This document shows positions 1 to 13,446 of a stretch of 34,691 nucleotides of DNA, piece after piece (the first letter of the stretch is position 1; the number at the start of each line of letters is the position of its first letter). The notes beneath the pieces are model-generated. The model saw only the letters and a program-made list of their open reading frames with translations. It made no database searches and was not told where the DNA came from. The stretch comes from Paracoccaceae bacterium (GTDB lineage: Bacteria > Pseudomonadota > Alphaproteobacteria > Rhodobacterales > Rhodobacteraceae). Position numbers and translations under genes: made by a program. The stretch is from positions 1 to 34,691 of the forward strand of contig JALVEX010000153.1 of NCBI GenBank assembly GCA_027030435.1. Direction: 5' to 3'.

Positions 1-104
1 TCGACAATACTGGGGTTTTCCCGTGATCGTCCGGCATTCGGAAATTACAAATTACAGACGGTTGAAAGGCAAAGTTACGCGCAATAGTCCAATTTTAATG
101 AAAA

Positions 105-2189
<2,085 letters not shown>

Positions 2190-2203
2190 TCATCCCCGAC
2201 CGA

Positions 2204-3727
2204 TCAGAACAGCAGCCAGACCCCACCGGCGCCCATGGCCGCTCCGAGGAGGAGAAGCACGGCCGCCCCCGGCATCCTGCGCCCCGGGGTCGGTGCGGGC
2301 GGTTCGCTCTGGCGCATCAACGCGGCCTCCGCCATCTGCGGCAGCTGCGGGCCGAAACGCGAGATCACCCGCACCGTGCGGATGAGATCACGGGCGAATG
2401 CGCGCGGGCCGATGCTGTGCCGGATGTATTCCTCCACCACCGGGCGCGCCACCTGCCAGATGTTGATATGAGGGTTGAGCGAGCGTGCCACCCCCTCGAC
2501 AACAACCATCGTGCGCTGCAGCAGGATCAGTTCGGTGCGGGTTTCCATGCCGAAGCGCTCCGTCACCTCGAAGAGATGATGCAAGAGCCGCCCCATGGAA
2601 ATCGCCGTGGCATCGGCACCGAAAATGGGCTCGCCAACCGAACGCAGCGCCTGGGCGAATTCATCCACATCGCGATCCGCCGGCACATAGCCCGCCTCGA
2701 AATGGACTTCCGCCACGCGGCGGTAATCACGCCGGATGAAGCCATAGAGAATTTCCGCATAAACCCGGCGCGTGTATTCGTCTATCCGGCCCATGATGCC
2801 GAAATCATAGGCGATGATATCACCGTTTTCCGCCACCTTGAGATTGCCCTGGTGCATGTCGGCATGGAAATAACCATCGCGCAGCGCATGGCTGAGGAAG
2901 AGGCGCATCACCTGCTCGCCGAGCGCTTCGAGATCATGCCCCGCCGCGCGCAGCGCCTCGACATCCCCGAGCGCAATGCCCTCGGCCCAGTCCATCGTCA
3001 TCACCCGGCGCCCGGAAAACTCCCACTTCGCCTCCGGCACCTGGAATTTCTCGTCATTGGCGGTATTGGCAGCAAACTCGGAGCAGGCGGCCGCTTCCGT
3101 GCGCAGATCAAGCTCGCCCTGCACCACGCCATCGAAATGCGCCACCACATCGGAAGGTCGCAGTCGGCGGGAGGCGGGAGAGAGTGCCTCGATCACCGAG
3201 GCGGCGAAATAGAAGGCATCTATATCCTTGCGAAACGCCTTCTCTATCCCTGGGCGCAGCACCTTGACGGCCACCTCCTCGCCCGTATCGGCAAGGCGCG
3301 CCTTGTGCACCTGCGCGATAGATGCTGCGGCCACCGCATCGCTGAATTCGCTGAAAACCTCATTGACAGGGCGCTCAAGCTCGGCCTCCACGGTGGCTTT
3401 GGCCTCCTCCGTCGGGAAGGGAGGCAGGCGATCCTGAAGCACCGCAAGCTGACGTGCCAGATCCTCGCCCACCACATCCGGGCGGGTCGAGAGAAGCTGG
3501 CCGAACTTGATATAGGCCGGCCCGAGGGCCGTGAGGGCGCGCGTTACCGGCGGCATCCCGGGATCACCCCTGAGCCCGAGCCATTTCATCGGCCAGCCAA
3601 TCACGCGCGCGGCGATGCGGATCGGGGCCGGGGCATTGGTTTCCTCGAGCACCACGCGCAACGCACCCGTGCGCTCGAAGGTGGCGGCCGTGCGGATCAG
3701 CCGAAATATGTTGTGCGGGCCGCGCAT
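2204..3727 (-). CDS. ubiB: UbiB/ABC1-family protein for ubiquinone biosynthesis
   Basis: This 507-residue protein belongs to the ABC1/ADCK/UbiB atypical kinase family, which is needed for the aerobic hydroxylation stage of ubiquinone synthesis. It is thought to act as an ATPase that helps extract or present lipid intermediates, not as the hydroxylase itself. Visible family marks are the KxGQ motif ([10 protein letters not shown], near residue 72), an Ala-rich nucleotide loop ([11 protein letters not shown]), the catalytic-loop segment HADMHQGN near 285, and the metal-binding DFG near 309. The extreme C-terminus, after a Pro-rich linker, is a hydrophobic Gly/Ala/Leu helix that probably anchors it in the inner membrane. 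It starts with ATG only three bases after the ubiE stop, so the two are almost certainly one operon. Confidence 0.93.
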   Translation of the reverse strand: MRGPHNIFRLIRTAATFERTGALRVVLEETNAPAPIRIAARVIGWPMKWLGLRGDPGMPPVTRALTALGPAYIKFGQLLSTRPDVVGEDLARQLAVLQDRLPPFPTEEAKATVEAELERPVNEVFSEFSDAVAAASIAQVHKARLADTGEEVAVKVLRPGIEKAFRKDIDAFYFAASVIEALSPASRRLRPSDVVAHFDGVVQGELDLRTEAAACSEFAANTANDEKFQVPEAKWEFSGRRVMTMDWAEGIALGDVEALRAAGHDLEALGEQVMRLFLSHALRDGYFHADMHQGNLKVAENGDIIAYDFGIMGRIDEYTRRVYAEILYGFIRRDYRRVAEVHFEAGYVPADRDVDEFAQALRSVGEPIFGADATAISMGRLLHHLFEVTERFGMETRTELILLQRTMVVVEGVARSLNPHINIWQVARPVVEEYIRHSIGPRAFARDLIRTVRVISRFGPQLPQMAEAALMRQSEPPAPTPGRRMPGAAVLLLLGAAMGAGGVWLLF

Positions 3728-3730
3728 GGA

Positions 3731-4483
3731 TCAGATCTTCCAGCCGGAATGAAGGGCGGCGATCCCCATGGAGAGATTGCGGTATTTCACGTTTTCAAAT
3801 CCCGCATCGCGGATCATTGCCGCGAAGGTTTCCTGATCGGGGAAGCGGCGGATCGATTCCACCAGATACTGATAGCTGTCGCGATCCTTTGCGATCAGCT
3901 GGCCAAGGCGAGGGATGACGTTGAAGGAATAGAGATCATAGGCCTTCTGCATCAGATCGTTCGGGATATGGCTGAATTCGAGCACCATCAGCCGCCCGCC
4001 GGGCCTGAGCACCCGGAAGGCCTCGGCAAGGGCATCCCCGATCCGGGTCACGTTCCTGATGCCGAACGAGATGGTATAGACATCGAAGCTGTTATCCCGG
4101 AAGGGCAGGGCCATCGCATCGCCCACCACCCAATCGAGGCTGTCGGCCATCTGCGCCGCTTCCGCGCGCTTCTCGCCTTCAAGCAGCATGGATTCGGTGA
4201 GATCGAGCACGGTTGCGTGCCCCGTGCCCGCGCGCTTGAGGAAGCGGAAGGCAATATCGCCGGTGCCGCCCGCCACATCGAGAAGCCGCTGACCCGGGCG
4301 CGGCGCCAGCCAATCCATCATCGCATCCTTCCAGATGCGGTGAATCCCGAGCGACATCGCATCGTTCATCACATCGTATTTGGAGGCCACGTTGGTAAAG
4401 ACCCCATGCACGAGATGGGCCTTTTCCTCTTCCGGCACCGTCTTGTAGCCGAAATGGGTCGTCTTGTGTTCCTCGCCGGACAT
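3731..4483 (-). CDS. ubiE: Ubiquinone/menaquinone C-methyltransferase UbiE
   Basis: A class I SAM-dependent methyltransferase of 250 residues that adds the C-methyl group to the quinone ring during ubiquinone synthesis. The SAM-binding motif I is [15 protein letters not shown]. The family signatures [17 protein letters not shown] near the N-terminus and SFGIRNV further on are clear. The ORF track begins at a GTG two codons upstream. I prefer the ATG that gives [21 protein letters not shown], because that N-terminus is typical of alphaproteobacterial UbiE and a GGCAAG element sits about five bases upstream. The gene is followed at once by ubiB and is divergent from mutM, so the 84-base gap must carry promoters for both directions. 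Confidence 0.95.
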   Translation of the reverse strand: MSGEEHKTTHFGYKTVPEEEKAHLVHGVFTNVASKYDVMNDAMSLGIHRIWKDAMMDWLAPRPGQRLLDVAGGTGDIAFRFLKRAGTGHATVLDLTESMLLEGEKRAEAAQMADSLDWVVGDAMALPFRDNSFDVYTISFGIRNVTRIGDALAEAFRVLRPGGRLMVLEFSHIPNDLMQKAYDLYSFNVIPRLGQLIAKDRDSYQYLVESIRRFPDQETFAAMIRDAGFENVKYRNLSMGIAALHSGWKI

Positions 4484-4509
4484 GCGCACTTGCCGTCTGT
4501 TGTTTCAGC

Positions 4510-4541
4510 CCCTCTTATAAGGAGCCGGGCCGGCGATACAA
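4510..4541. promoter_or_regulatory. Possible overlapping divergent promoters, ubiE / mutM
   Basis: The 84-base gap between the divergent starts of ubiE and mutM contains TTATAA near 4511-4516 and TACAAT at 4536-4541. TACAAT is a plausible -10 for mutM. Read on the minus strand, its complement (TTGTAT) is a plausible -35 for ubiE, with the TTATAAG element as the -10 about 15-16 bases away. The two promoters would overlap and compete. The call rests on hexamer matching alone. Confidence 0.3.
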
Positions 4542-4567
4542 TGGCCGCAGGAACAGAAAGGATCGAG

Positions 4568-5407
4568 ATGCCGGAATTGCCCGAAGTCGAAACCATACGC
4601 CGCGGGCTTCTGCCGGTTCTGGAAGGAGCGCGGATCCGGCATGCCGATGTGCGCCGCCCCGATCTGCGCTGGCCCTTCCCGCCCGAGATGGGGGCGCGGC
4701 TCACGGGCCGGCGCGTGCTGCGGCTCTGGCGGCGCTCGAAATACCTGCTTGCCGATCTCGATCCCGGCGAAACCCTGATCGTGCATCTGGGGATGTCGGG
4801 GCGGATGATGATCTCGGGGCTCGATGGCGCCCCCCCGAAGCCGCCGGGAAGGCATGATCACGTGGTGATCGATACCGAGGGCGGCGCGCGCATCACCTTC
4901 AACGATCCCCGCCGCTTCGGAATGATGGATCTTTGGCCGACGCAAGCGCTCGGGCACCACCGCCTCCTTGCCAGGCTCGGCCCCGAGCCCCTGGGCAACA
5001 GTTTTCACGAGGATTACCTTGTGGAGCGCCTCAAGGGGCGCCGGAGCCCGATCAAGACGGCGCTTCTCGATCAGAAGGTCGTGGCCGGGCTTGGCAACAT
5101 CTACGTCTGCGAGGCGCTGCACCGGGCCGGGATCTCCCCCCTTCGTCCGGCGGCGCGGATCGCGGCGAAGCGGATCCGCGCGCTCGTGCCCGTGATCCGC
5201 GAGGTGCTTTGCGAAGCCATCGAATCAGGCGGCTCATCCCTGCGCGATTACCGCCGGGCGGATGGCGAGCTTGGCTATTTCCAGCACAATTTCCGCGCCT
5301 ACGGCCGCGAAGGCGAACCCTGTCTTACCCCCGGTTGCAAAGGGAAAATCGCCCGAATCACCCAGTCCGGGCGCTCGACATTTCATTGCCCGCAATGCCA
5401 AAGATAG
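4568..5407 (+). CDS. mutM: Formamidopyrimidine-DNA glycosylase (8-oxoguanine repair)
   Basis: Bifunctional glycosylase/AP lyase of 279 residues that removes 8-oxoguanine and formamidopyrimidines in base-excision repair. The real start is the ATG giving [14 protein letters not shown]. Pro2 (the catalytic nucleophile after Met removal) and Glu3 are absolute in the family, so the 1098-residue upstream extension in the ORF track is an artefact of long open antisense frame over ubiB/ubiE. Other marks are [12 protein letters not shown], the helix-two-turn-helix region [20 protein letters not shown], and a C-terminal zinc finger with CLTPGC and CPQC as the two Cys pairs. Length is normal. It is followed 66 bases later by an enoyl-CoA hydratase on the same strand, with no clear terminator between them. 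Confidence 0.96.
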   Translation: MPELPEVETIRRGLLPVLEGARIRHADVRRPDLRWPFPPEMGARLTGRRVLRLWRRSKYLLADLDPGETLIVHLGMSGRMMISGLDGAPPKPPGRHDHVVIDTEGGARITFNDPRRFGMMDLWPTQALGHHRLLARLGPEPLGNSFHEDYLVERLKGRRSPIKTALLDQKVVAGLGNIYVCEALHRAGISPLRPAARIAAKRIRALVPVIREVLCEAIESGGSSLRDYRRADGELGYFQHNFRAYGREGEPCLTPGCKGKIARITQSGRSTFHCPQCQR

Positions 5408-5473
5408 CTTGATCCCCGCGCCGGTGCTGATAATCACATCTCCCTGAGATGCAACAATACGGGGGCCCGATCC

Positions 5474-6250
5474 ATGGCCTACGAAACGATCATCGTCGAA
5501 ACCGAAGATCATGTGACCCTCATCAGGCTGAACCGGCCCGATGCGCTGAATGCCCTCAATGCCGAGCTCCTGGGCGAGCTGACGGACGCGCTGAAAGCGG
5601 CCCAGGCCAATGAAAAGGTGCGCTGCATCGTCATCACCGGCTCGGAAAAGGCCTTCGCGGCAGGCGCCGACATCAAGGAAATGTCCGGCAAGGATTTTAC
5701 CGAAGTTTTCACCACCGATCTATTCGGCCCCGAAGCCGAGAAGATCCGCGCGGTCCGCAAGCCGATCATCGCCGCCGTGGCCGGCTATGCGCTTGGCGGG
5801 GGCTGCGAGCTTGCCATGATGTGCGATTTCATCATCGCCGCCGACAACGCAAAGTTCGGCCAGCCGGAAATCAACCTCGGCGTGATCGCCGGCATCGGTG
5901 GCACCCAGCGCCTCACGCATTTCGTCGGTAAGTCGAAATCGATGGAAATGCATCTCACCGGGCGTTTCATGGATGCCGAAGAAGCGGAGCGCGCCGGCTT
6001 GGTGAGCCGTATCGTGCCGGTCAAGAAGCTCCTGGAGGATGCTCTGGCCACCGCCCACAAGATCGCGGAGAAATCCATGATCGCCACCATGGCCGCCAAG
6101 GAAGCCGTGAACCGCGCCTATGAAACACCGCTCTCGGAAGGGCTTCTCTTCGAGCGGCGCCTGTTCCAGTCGCTGTTTGCCACCCATGATCAGAAAGAGG
6201 GCATGGCGGCGTTTCTCGAAAAGCGCGAACCCCAGTTTCGCGACAAATAG
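5474..6250 (+). CDS. Enoyl-CoA hydratase (crotonase family)
   Basis: A 258-residue crotonase-fold enzyme that should add water across the trans-2,3 double bond of enoyl-CoA in the cytoplasm. The oxyanion-hole segments AAGADIKEM and [12 protein letters not shown] are present. So are the catalytic glutamates: one in the [10 protein letters not shown] helix and one in [20 protein letters not shown]. This is the complete pair expected of a true hydratase, not an isomerase or decarboxylase. The closest group I recognise is the short-chain PaaF/EchA-like hydratase that sits between mutM and rpsT in many Rhodobacterales. Substrate chain length cannot be read from the sequence. The ATG follows a weak G-rich ribosome site. 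Pairing with the fadH-type gene at the left edge is thematic only. Confidence 0.93.
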   Translation: MAYETIIVETEDHVTLIRLNRPDALNALNAELLGELTDALKAAQANEKVRCIVITGSEKAFAAGADIKEMSGKDFTEVFTTDLFGPEAEKIRAVRKPIIAAVAGYALGGGCELAMMCDFIIAADNAKFGQPEINLGVIAGIGGTQRLTHFVGKSKSMEMHLTGRFMDAEEAERAGLVSRIVPVKKLLEDALATAHKIAEKSMIATMAAKEAVNRAYETPLSEGLLFERRLFQSLFATHDQKEGMAAFLEKREPQFRDK

Positions 6251-6271
6251 CAATAATATCGCGCGAACCCG

Positions 6272-6300
6272 TTGACTTGCCGGCGAGTCGGGCCTAGAAG
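6272..6300 (+). promoter_or_regulatory. Sigma70-type promoter of rpsT
   Basis: A near-consensus -35 TTGACT at 6272-6277 is separated by exactly 17 bases from a -10 TAGAAG at 6295-6300, about 45 bases upstream of the rpsT ATG. The spacer contains GAGTC at 6285-6289, a GANTC methylation site of the CcrM type. This is one of the two best promoter matches in the window and fits the strong expression expected of a ribosomal protein gene. Confidence 0.75.
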
Positions 6301-6344
6301 CCCGAATTCAGAATTCATGCACCCCAAAATCCGGGAAACGAACC

Positions 6345-6608
6345 ATGGCAAATTCGCCTCAAGCAAAAAAGCGCGCCCGTCAGAATCTGCGCCGCTATGA
6401 GATCAACAAGGCGCGCCGTTCGCGCATCCGCACTTTCCTGCGCAAGGTCGAGGAAGCCATCGCTTCGGGCGACAAGGAAGCCGCGAGCGAGGCCCTCCGC
6501 GCGGCACAGCCCGAACTGATGCGCGGCGTGACGAAGGGCGTTGTCAAGAAGAACACCGCGGCGCGCAAGATGTCGCGCCTTTCGGCGCGTGTGAAAGCCA
6601 TCGGCTGA
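6345..6608 (+). CDS. rpsT: 30S ribosomal protein S20
   Basis: An 87-residue, very basic protein that binds 16S rRNA early in 30S assembly. The sequence [27 protein letters not shown] is the S20 N-terminal signature, and the length is standard for alphaproteobacteria. The C-terminal [13 protein letters not shown] segment is also typical. It has its own promoter upstream and a strong factor-independent terminator downstream, so it is probably a single-gene unit. Its position just before dnaA is the usual Rhodobacterales arrangement. Confidence 0.98.
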   Translation: MANSPQAKKRARQNLRRYEINKARRSRIRTFLRKVEEAIASGDKEAASEALRAAQPELMRGVTKGVVKKNTAARKMSRLSARVKAIG

Positions 6609-6635
6609 CAGGCCGACCCGCACGATTGATTCAGA

Positions 6636-6664
6636 AGGGCGCTGCTTCGGCAGCGCCCTTTTTG
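6636..6664 (+). terminator. Rho-independent terminator of rpsT
   Basis: A GC-rich stem (GGGCGCTGC / GCAGCGCCC) closed by a TTCG tetraloop is followed directly by a run of T residues, 27 bases after the rpsT stop codon. The extra-stable UUCG loop and the U-tract make this a textbook intrinsic terminator. Confidence 0.93.
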
Positions 6665-6831
6665 CGGCGCGCAGGGAGCGATCCCCGGCCATGTGTTGCA
6701 TAAATTTTACGCTTCACAGATTCGAAACCAGAAAGCTTCGAGTCAAGATCGAAGTTCTGTTGCATGGTCCGCAGGCGGCTTGCTAGCTTGCCGGAGTGAT
6801 TCATCGTCCTTGGGGGGACAAGCATCAAATC

Positions 6832-6849
6832 GCCCTGTTTTTACAGGGC
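6832..6849. repeat. Perfect hairpin GCCCTGT-TTTT-ACAGGGC
   Basis: A perfect 7-bp stem closed by a TTTT loop lies about 250 bases upstream of the dnaA start. No T-run follows on the plus strand, so it is not an ordinary intrinsic terminator. It could be an RNA element in the dnaA leader or a DNA-level inverted repeat. The sequence alone does not say which. Confidence 0.5.
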
Positions 6850-7048
6850 ATCCGGCTTCATCGGGCGTGCGTCTGCCCTGTGAGGAGGGGGATTTTGTGC
6901 TCGTTCCTCCAGGCTGTGAACATCGCCGAGTTCAATCGTTTTTGCCAAGGGCAGAACCGTGGGTATGGCGTTGTGTAACGCATCAGGGACCGTGAATTGC
7001 AAAGGGCAAGATGAAAGAAGCCGGCACCGGTATTGATCCCGGTAAGAT

Positions 7049-7062
7049 CGGCGGGCCCGCCG
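7049..7062. repeat. 14-bp perfect palindrome upstream of dnaA
   Basis: CGGCGGGCCCGCCG is fully self-complementary and ends 39 bases before the dnaA ATG. It can alternatively pair with the G-rich GCGGGGGCC just downstream. Either fold would lie in the dnaA 5' untranslated region, close to the ribosome site. Confidence 0.45.
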
Positions 7063-7101
7063 CAAAGCGGGGGCCGGGACAATGAATGGATAGGTTACCG
7101 G

Positions 7102-8490
7102 ATGACGGACAAGACATGGGGCAAGATCAGGGATGAACTCAGAAAGACCATCGGCAAGAACAACTACGTCACCTGGATCGAGCCGCTTGAATATTCCGGT
7201 CTGAAGGATGGTGTTGCGCATTTCGATGTACCGACGCAATTCATCGGTGATTGGGTATCGCGCAATTTCACGGATCAGATTCTCCAGTTGATGCGCGCAT
7301 CCGGCGAGCCGGTTCAACGCATTGCCTTCGATGTCAAGAAACCCAAGGGGCGCACGTCGGCCCCGACAGGTAGCAGCAAGGAAGCGCCCGATTGCGAAAA
7401 ACGCCGCAGGATCGGGGAGCCTTCCGGGATCGGCGGATCGCTTGCCGAACTCCCGAGAGCCCCGCTCGATCCACGCTTCACCTTCGAGAGCTTCGTTGTC
7501 GGCAAGCCCAACGAGCTGGCCTTTGCCGCAGCCAAACGCGTGGCCAAAGGCGGGCCTGTCAATTTCAATCCGCTGTTTCTCTACGGGGGCGTTGGCCTCG
7601 GCAAGACCCACCTGATGCTCGCCATTGCCCATGAGCTTCAGCTGAGGCGGCCCGAACTCGCGGTTGTCTATATCTCGGCCGAGCAATTCATGTATCGCTT
7701 CATTCAGGCCCTGCGCGATCAGAAGGCCATGGACTTCAAGAAGCTGTTCCGAAGCATCGACGTGCTGATGGTGGATGACGTTCAGTTCATCTCGGGCAAG
7801 AATTCCACGCAGGAGGAATTTTTCCATACCTTCAATGCGCTCGTGGATCAGAACAAGCAGATCATCATTTCCGCCGATCGAGCACCGGGCGAGATCAAGA
7901 ACCTCGAGGAAAGGATCAAATCACGCCTTCAATGCGGGCTCGTCGTGGATCTGCATCCCACGGACTTCGAGCTGAGGCTCGGCATTCTCCAGCAGAAGCT
8001 CGCCCGGCAAAGGGCGGAATATGGCGATATCGCCATTGCCGATGGTGTGCTCGAATTTCTCGCCCATCGCATCTCGGCCAATGTGCGCGTGCTTGAAGGC
8101 GCCCTGACCCGCCTCTTCGCCTTCGCCTCGCTCGTCGGCCGCGAGATCACTCTGGAAATGGCGCAGGAATGTCTTTCCGATATCCTGCGCGCTTCCGATC
8201 GCAAGATCTCGATCGAGGAAATCCAGCGCAAGGTGGCCGAGCATTACAACATCCGCCTTTCCGACATGATCGGCCCGCGCCGGATGCGCACCATCGCCCG
8301 GCCCCGCCAGATGGCGATGTATCTGGCCAAGCAGCTCACCTCGCGCAGCCTGCCCGAGATCGGCCGCCGCTTCGGCGGGCGCGATCATACAACGGTCATG
8401 CACGGAGTGCGCCGGATCGAGGATCTGATGGCGACCGACAGCCAGATCGCCGATGATGTGGAGCTTCTGCGCCGTTCGCTTGAGGGCTGA
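7102..8490 (+). CDS. dnaA: Chromosomal replication initiator protein DnaA
   Basis: AAA+ initiator of 462 residues that binds DnaA boxes and opens the origin. Domain I begins MTDKTWGKIRDELRKTIGKNNYVTWIEPL. A variable linker spans about residues 80-125. The AAA+ core has Walker A GGVGLGKT at 162-169 and Walker B VLMVDD near 221-226. The C-terminal DNA-binding helix-turn-helix signature GGRDHTTVMHGVRRI begins near 425. I chose the ATG at 7102 over the TTG in the ORF track. The extra 23 residues have no DnaA character, and the W-x-x-W-like N-terminus is the family start. AGG lies a few bases upstream. The gene heads the dnaA-dnaN-recF-gyrB block. Control by GANTC methylation is suggested only by the upstream sites. 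Confidence 0.98.
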   Translation: MTDKTWGKIRDELRKTIGKNNYVTWIEPLEYSGLKDGVAHFDVPTQFIGDWVSRNFTDQILQLMRASGEPVQRIAFDVKKPKGRTSAPTGSSKEAPDCEKRRRIGEPSGIGGSLAELPRAPLDPRFTFESFVVGKPNELAFAAAKRVAKGGPVNFNPLFLYGGVGLGKTHLMLAIAHELQLRRPELAVVYISAEQFMYRFIQALRDQKAMDFKKLFRSIDVLMVDDVQFISGKNSTQEEFFHTFNALVDQNKQIIISADRAPGEIKNLEERIKSRLQCGLVVDLHPTDFELRLGILQQKLARQRAEYGDIAIADGVLEFLAHRISANVRVLEGALTRLFAFASLVGREITLEMAQECLSDILRASDRKISIEEIQRKVAEHYNIRLSDMIGPRRMRTIARPRQMAMYLAKQLTSRSLPEIGRRFGGRDHTTVMHGVRRIEDLMATDSQIADDVELLRRSLEG

Positions 8491-8621
8491 GCGGCGCAAC
8501 ACGCGCAAAGGGGCGGATCGGCCTTGACGATCTGCGCAAAGGCGGGTTCAGTCCCGAAAAGGCTTGAGCCGGGGCGAAATATGGTTAATTTCGGCGGCCC
8601 GGCATCCAACAGGAGTGGGTC

Positions 8622-9736
8622 ATGAAATTCAGCATCGAGCGCGCGGATCTTCTGAAGGCGGTTTCTCAGGCGCAATCCGTGGTGGAGCGGCGCAATACGA
8701 TCCCGATCCTTGCCAATGTCCTGATCGAGGCGGAGGGGGATGGCACCTCCTTCCGGGCCACCGATCTCGATGTGGAGGTGATCGACAGGACCATTGCACA
8801 AGTGGAGCGCCCAGGCGCCAGCACCGTCAATGCCGTGCTCCTGCACGAGATCGTGCGCAAGCTGCCGGATGGCGCCCTGGTCCAGATTGCCGATGATCCG
8901 GCTTCGGGCCGCCTCACGGTAGAGGCGGGGCGTTCCAAATTTTCGCTCGCCACCCTGCCGAAGGAAGATTTTCCGGTGATGGCAAGCTCGGAATACGAAT
9001 CCAATTTCTCCGTCGAATCTCCGGTTCTGCGCCGCCTGTTCGACAAATCGAAATTCGCCATTTCCAATGAGGAAACCCGCTATTACCTGAACGGCGTCTA
9101 CATGCATGTGGCCGATGGCGAGGATGGCAAGGTGCTGCGCTGCGTGGCCACGGACGGCCACCGCCTGGCCAGGATCGATGCGCCTCTGCCCGAGGGCGCG
9201 GAAAACATGCCCGGCGTGATCGTGCCGAAGAAGACGGTGGCCGAGCTTGCCAAGCTCCTGGTGGATGACAACATCGGGATTGCCGTTTCCGTATCCGAAA
9301 CCAAGGTGCGCTTCGCCACGCCCCAGATCACCCTCACCTCGAAGGTGATCGATGGCACCTTCCCCGATTACACCCGCGTGATCCCGCTCGACAACTCCCG
9401 CCGCCTCGAGGTGGATGCCGCCGAATTCGCCCGCGCGGTGGATCGCGTGGCCACCGTTTCCTCGGAGCGTTCGCGCGCCGTCAAGCTGGCGCTTGACGAG
9501 GATCGCCTGGTGCTTTCCGTCAATGCCCCCGACAGCGGCGCGGCGGAGGAAGAACTCGCGGTCGCCTATGGCGACGAGCCGCTCGAGATCGGCTTCAACG
9601 CCAAGTATCTCCTGGAAATCGCCGGGCAGGTCGATCGGGAAAACGCCGTTTTCATGTTCGACACCCCCGATCATCCCACATTGATGCGCGAAGGCAATGA
9701 TACCAGCGCGATCTATGTCGTGATGCCGATGCGGGT

Positions 9737-9740
<4 letters not shown>
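8622..9740 (+). CDS. dnaN: DNA polymerase III beta subunit (sliding clamp)
   Basis: The 372-residue beta clamp forms a dimeric ring around DNA and tethers polymerase III. The N-terminal MKFSIERADLLKAVSQAQSVVERRNTIPILANVLIEA, the internal ATDGHRLAR motif and the C-terminal YVVMPMRV ending (the hydrophobic cleft that binds clamp-interacting peptides) are all diagnostic. Three similar domains of about 120 residues are expected, and the length fits. The ATG has a strong AGGAG site. The 131-base gap after dnaA allows a separate promoter, though I saw no convincing hexamer pair. The last codons overlap the recF start as GTGA, so recF translation is probably coupled to that of dnaN. Confidence 0.98.
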
Positions 9741-13371
<3,631 letters not shown>

Positions 13372-13392
13372 TTCATAATCATTCCCAATGCA

Positions 13393-13424
13393 AAAGGCCC
13401 CGGCGCGATTGCCGGGGCCTTTCT
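13393..13424. terminator. Bidirectional terminator between gyrB and pnp
   Basis: A 12-bp perfect stem AAAGGCCCCGGC / GCCGGGGCCTTT with a 6-base loop lies between the convergent gyrB and pnp stops. The A-run on one side and T-run on the other make it usable from both strands, so it probably ends both transcripts. Confidence 0.92.
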
Positions 13425-13446
13425 TCATTAGCGGGAGGCGAGGGGC

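Larger units (their letters stand above)
6665..7101. other. Non-coding leader/control region between rpsT and dnaA
   Basis: This 437-base stretch has no convincing gene: the short ORFs crossing it lack family features or ribosome sites. It holds GANTC sites at 6719, 6740 and 6798 (a fourth lies at 6628, just before the terminator). There is a direct repeat TGTTGCAT at 6694 and 6758, an inverted repeat CTTCGA-N7-TCGAAG at 6736-6754, the hairpin at 6832 and the palindrome at 7049. A weak extended -10 candidate (TGCTAGCTT near 6780-6788) could drive dnaA, giving a leader of about 300 bases. I could not find a cluster of DnaA boxes (TTATNCACA), so an origin here is possible by position but not shown by sequence. 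Confidence 0.6.

Noticed and set aside
1-104. Small gene or terminator in the AT-rich left edge
   Set aside because: It has repeats of the type AAATTACAA but no ORF with a ribosome site and no GC-rich stem followed by T residues. Probably the 3' flank of fadH.
6691-6765. Insertion-sequence remnant marked by TGTTGCAT repeats
   Set aside because: Two direct 8-base copies 64 bases apart, but no transposase trace, inverted ends or target duplication.
6609-7101. Chromosomal origin oriC between rpsT and dnaA
   Set aside because: Position beside dnaA is suggestive, but I found no cluster of DnaA boxes (TTATNCACA) on either strand and could not compute GC skew. Not called.
6841-7827. 328-residue minus-strand ORF across the dnaA leader
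   Set aside because: Mostly antisense to dnaA, with no motif or ribosome site.
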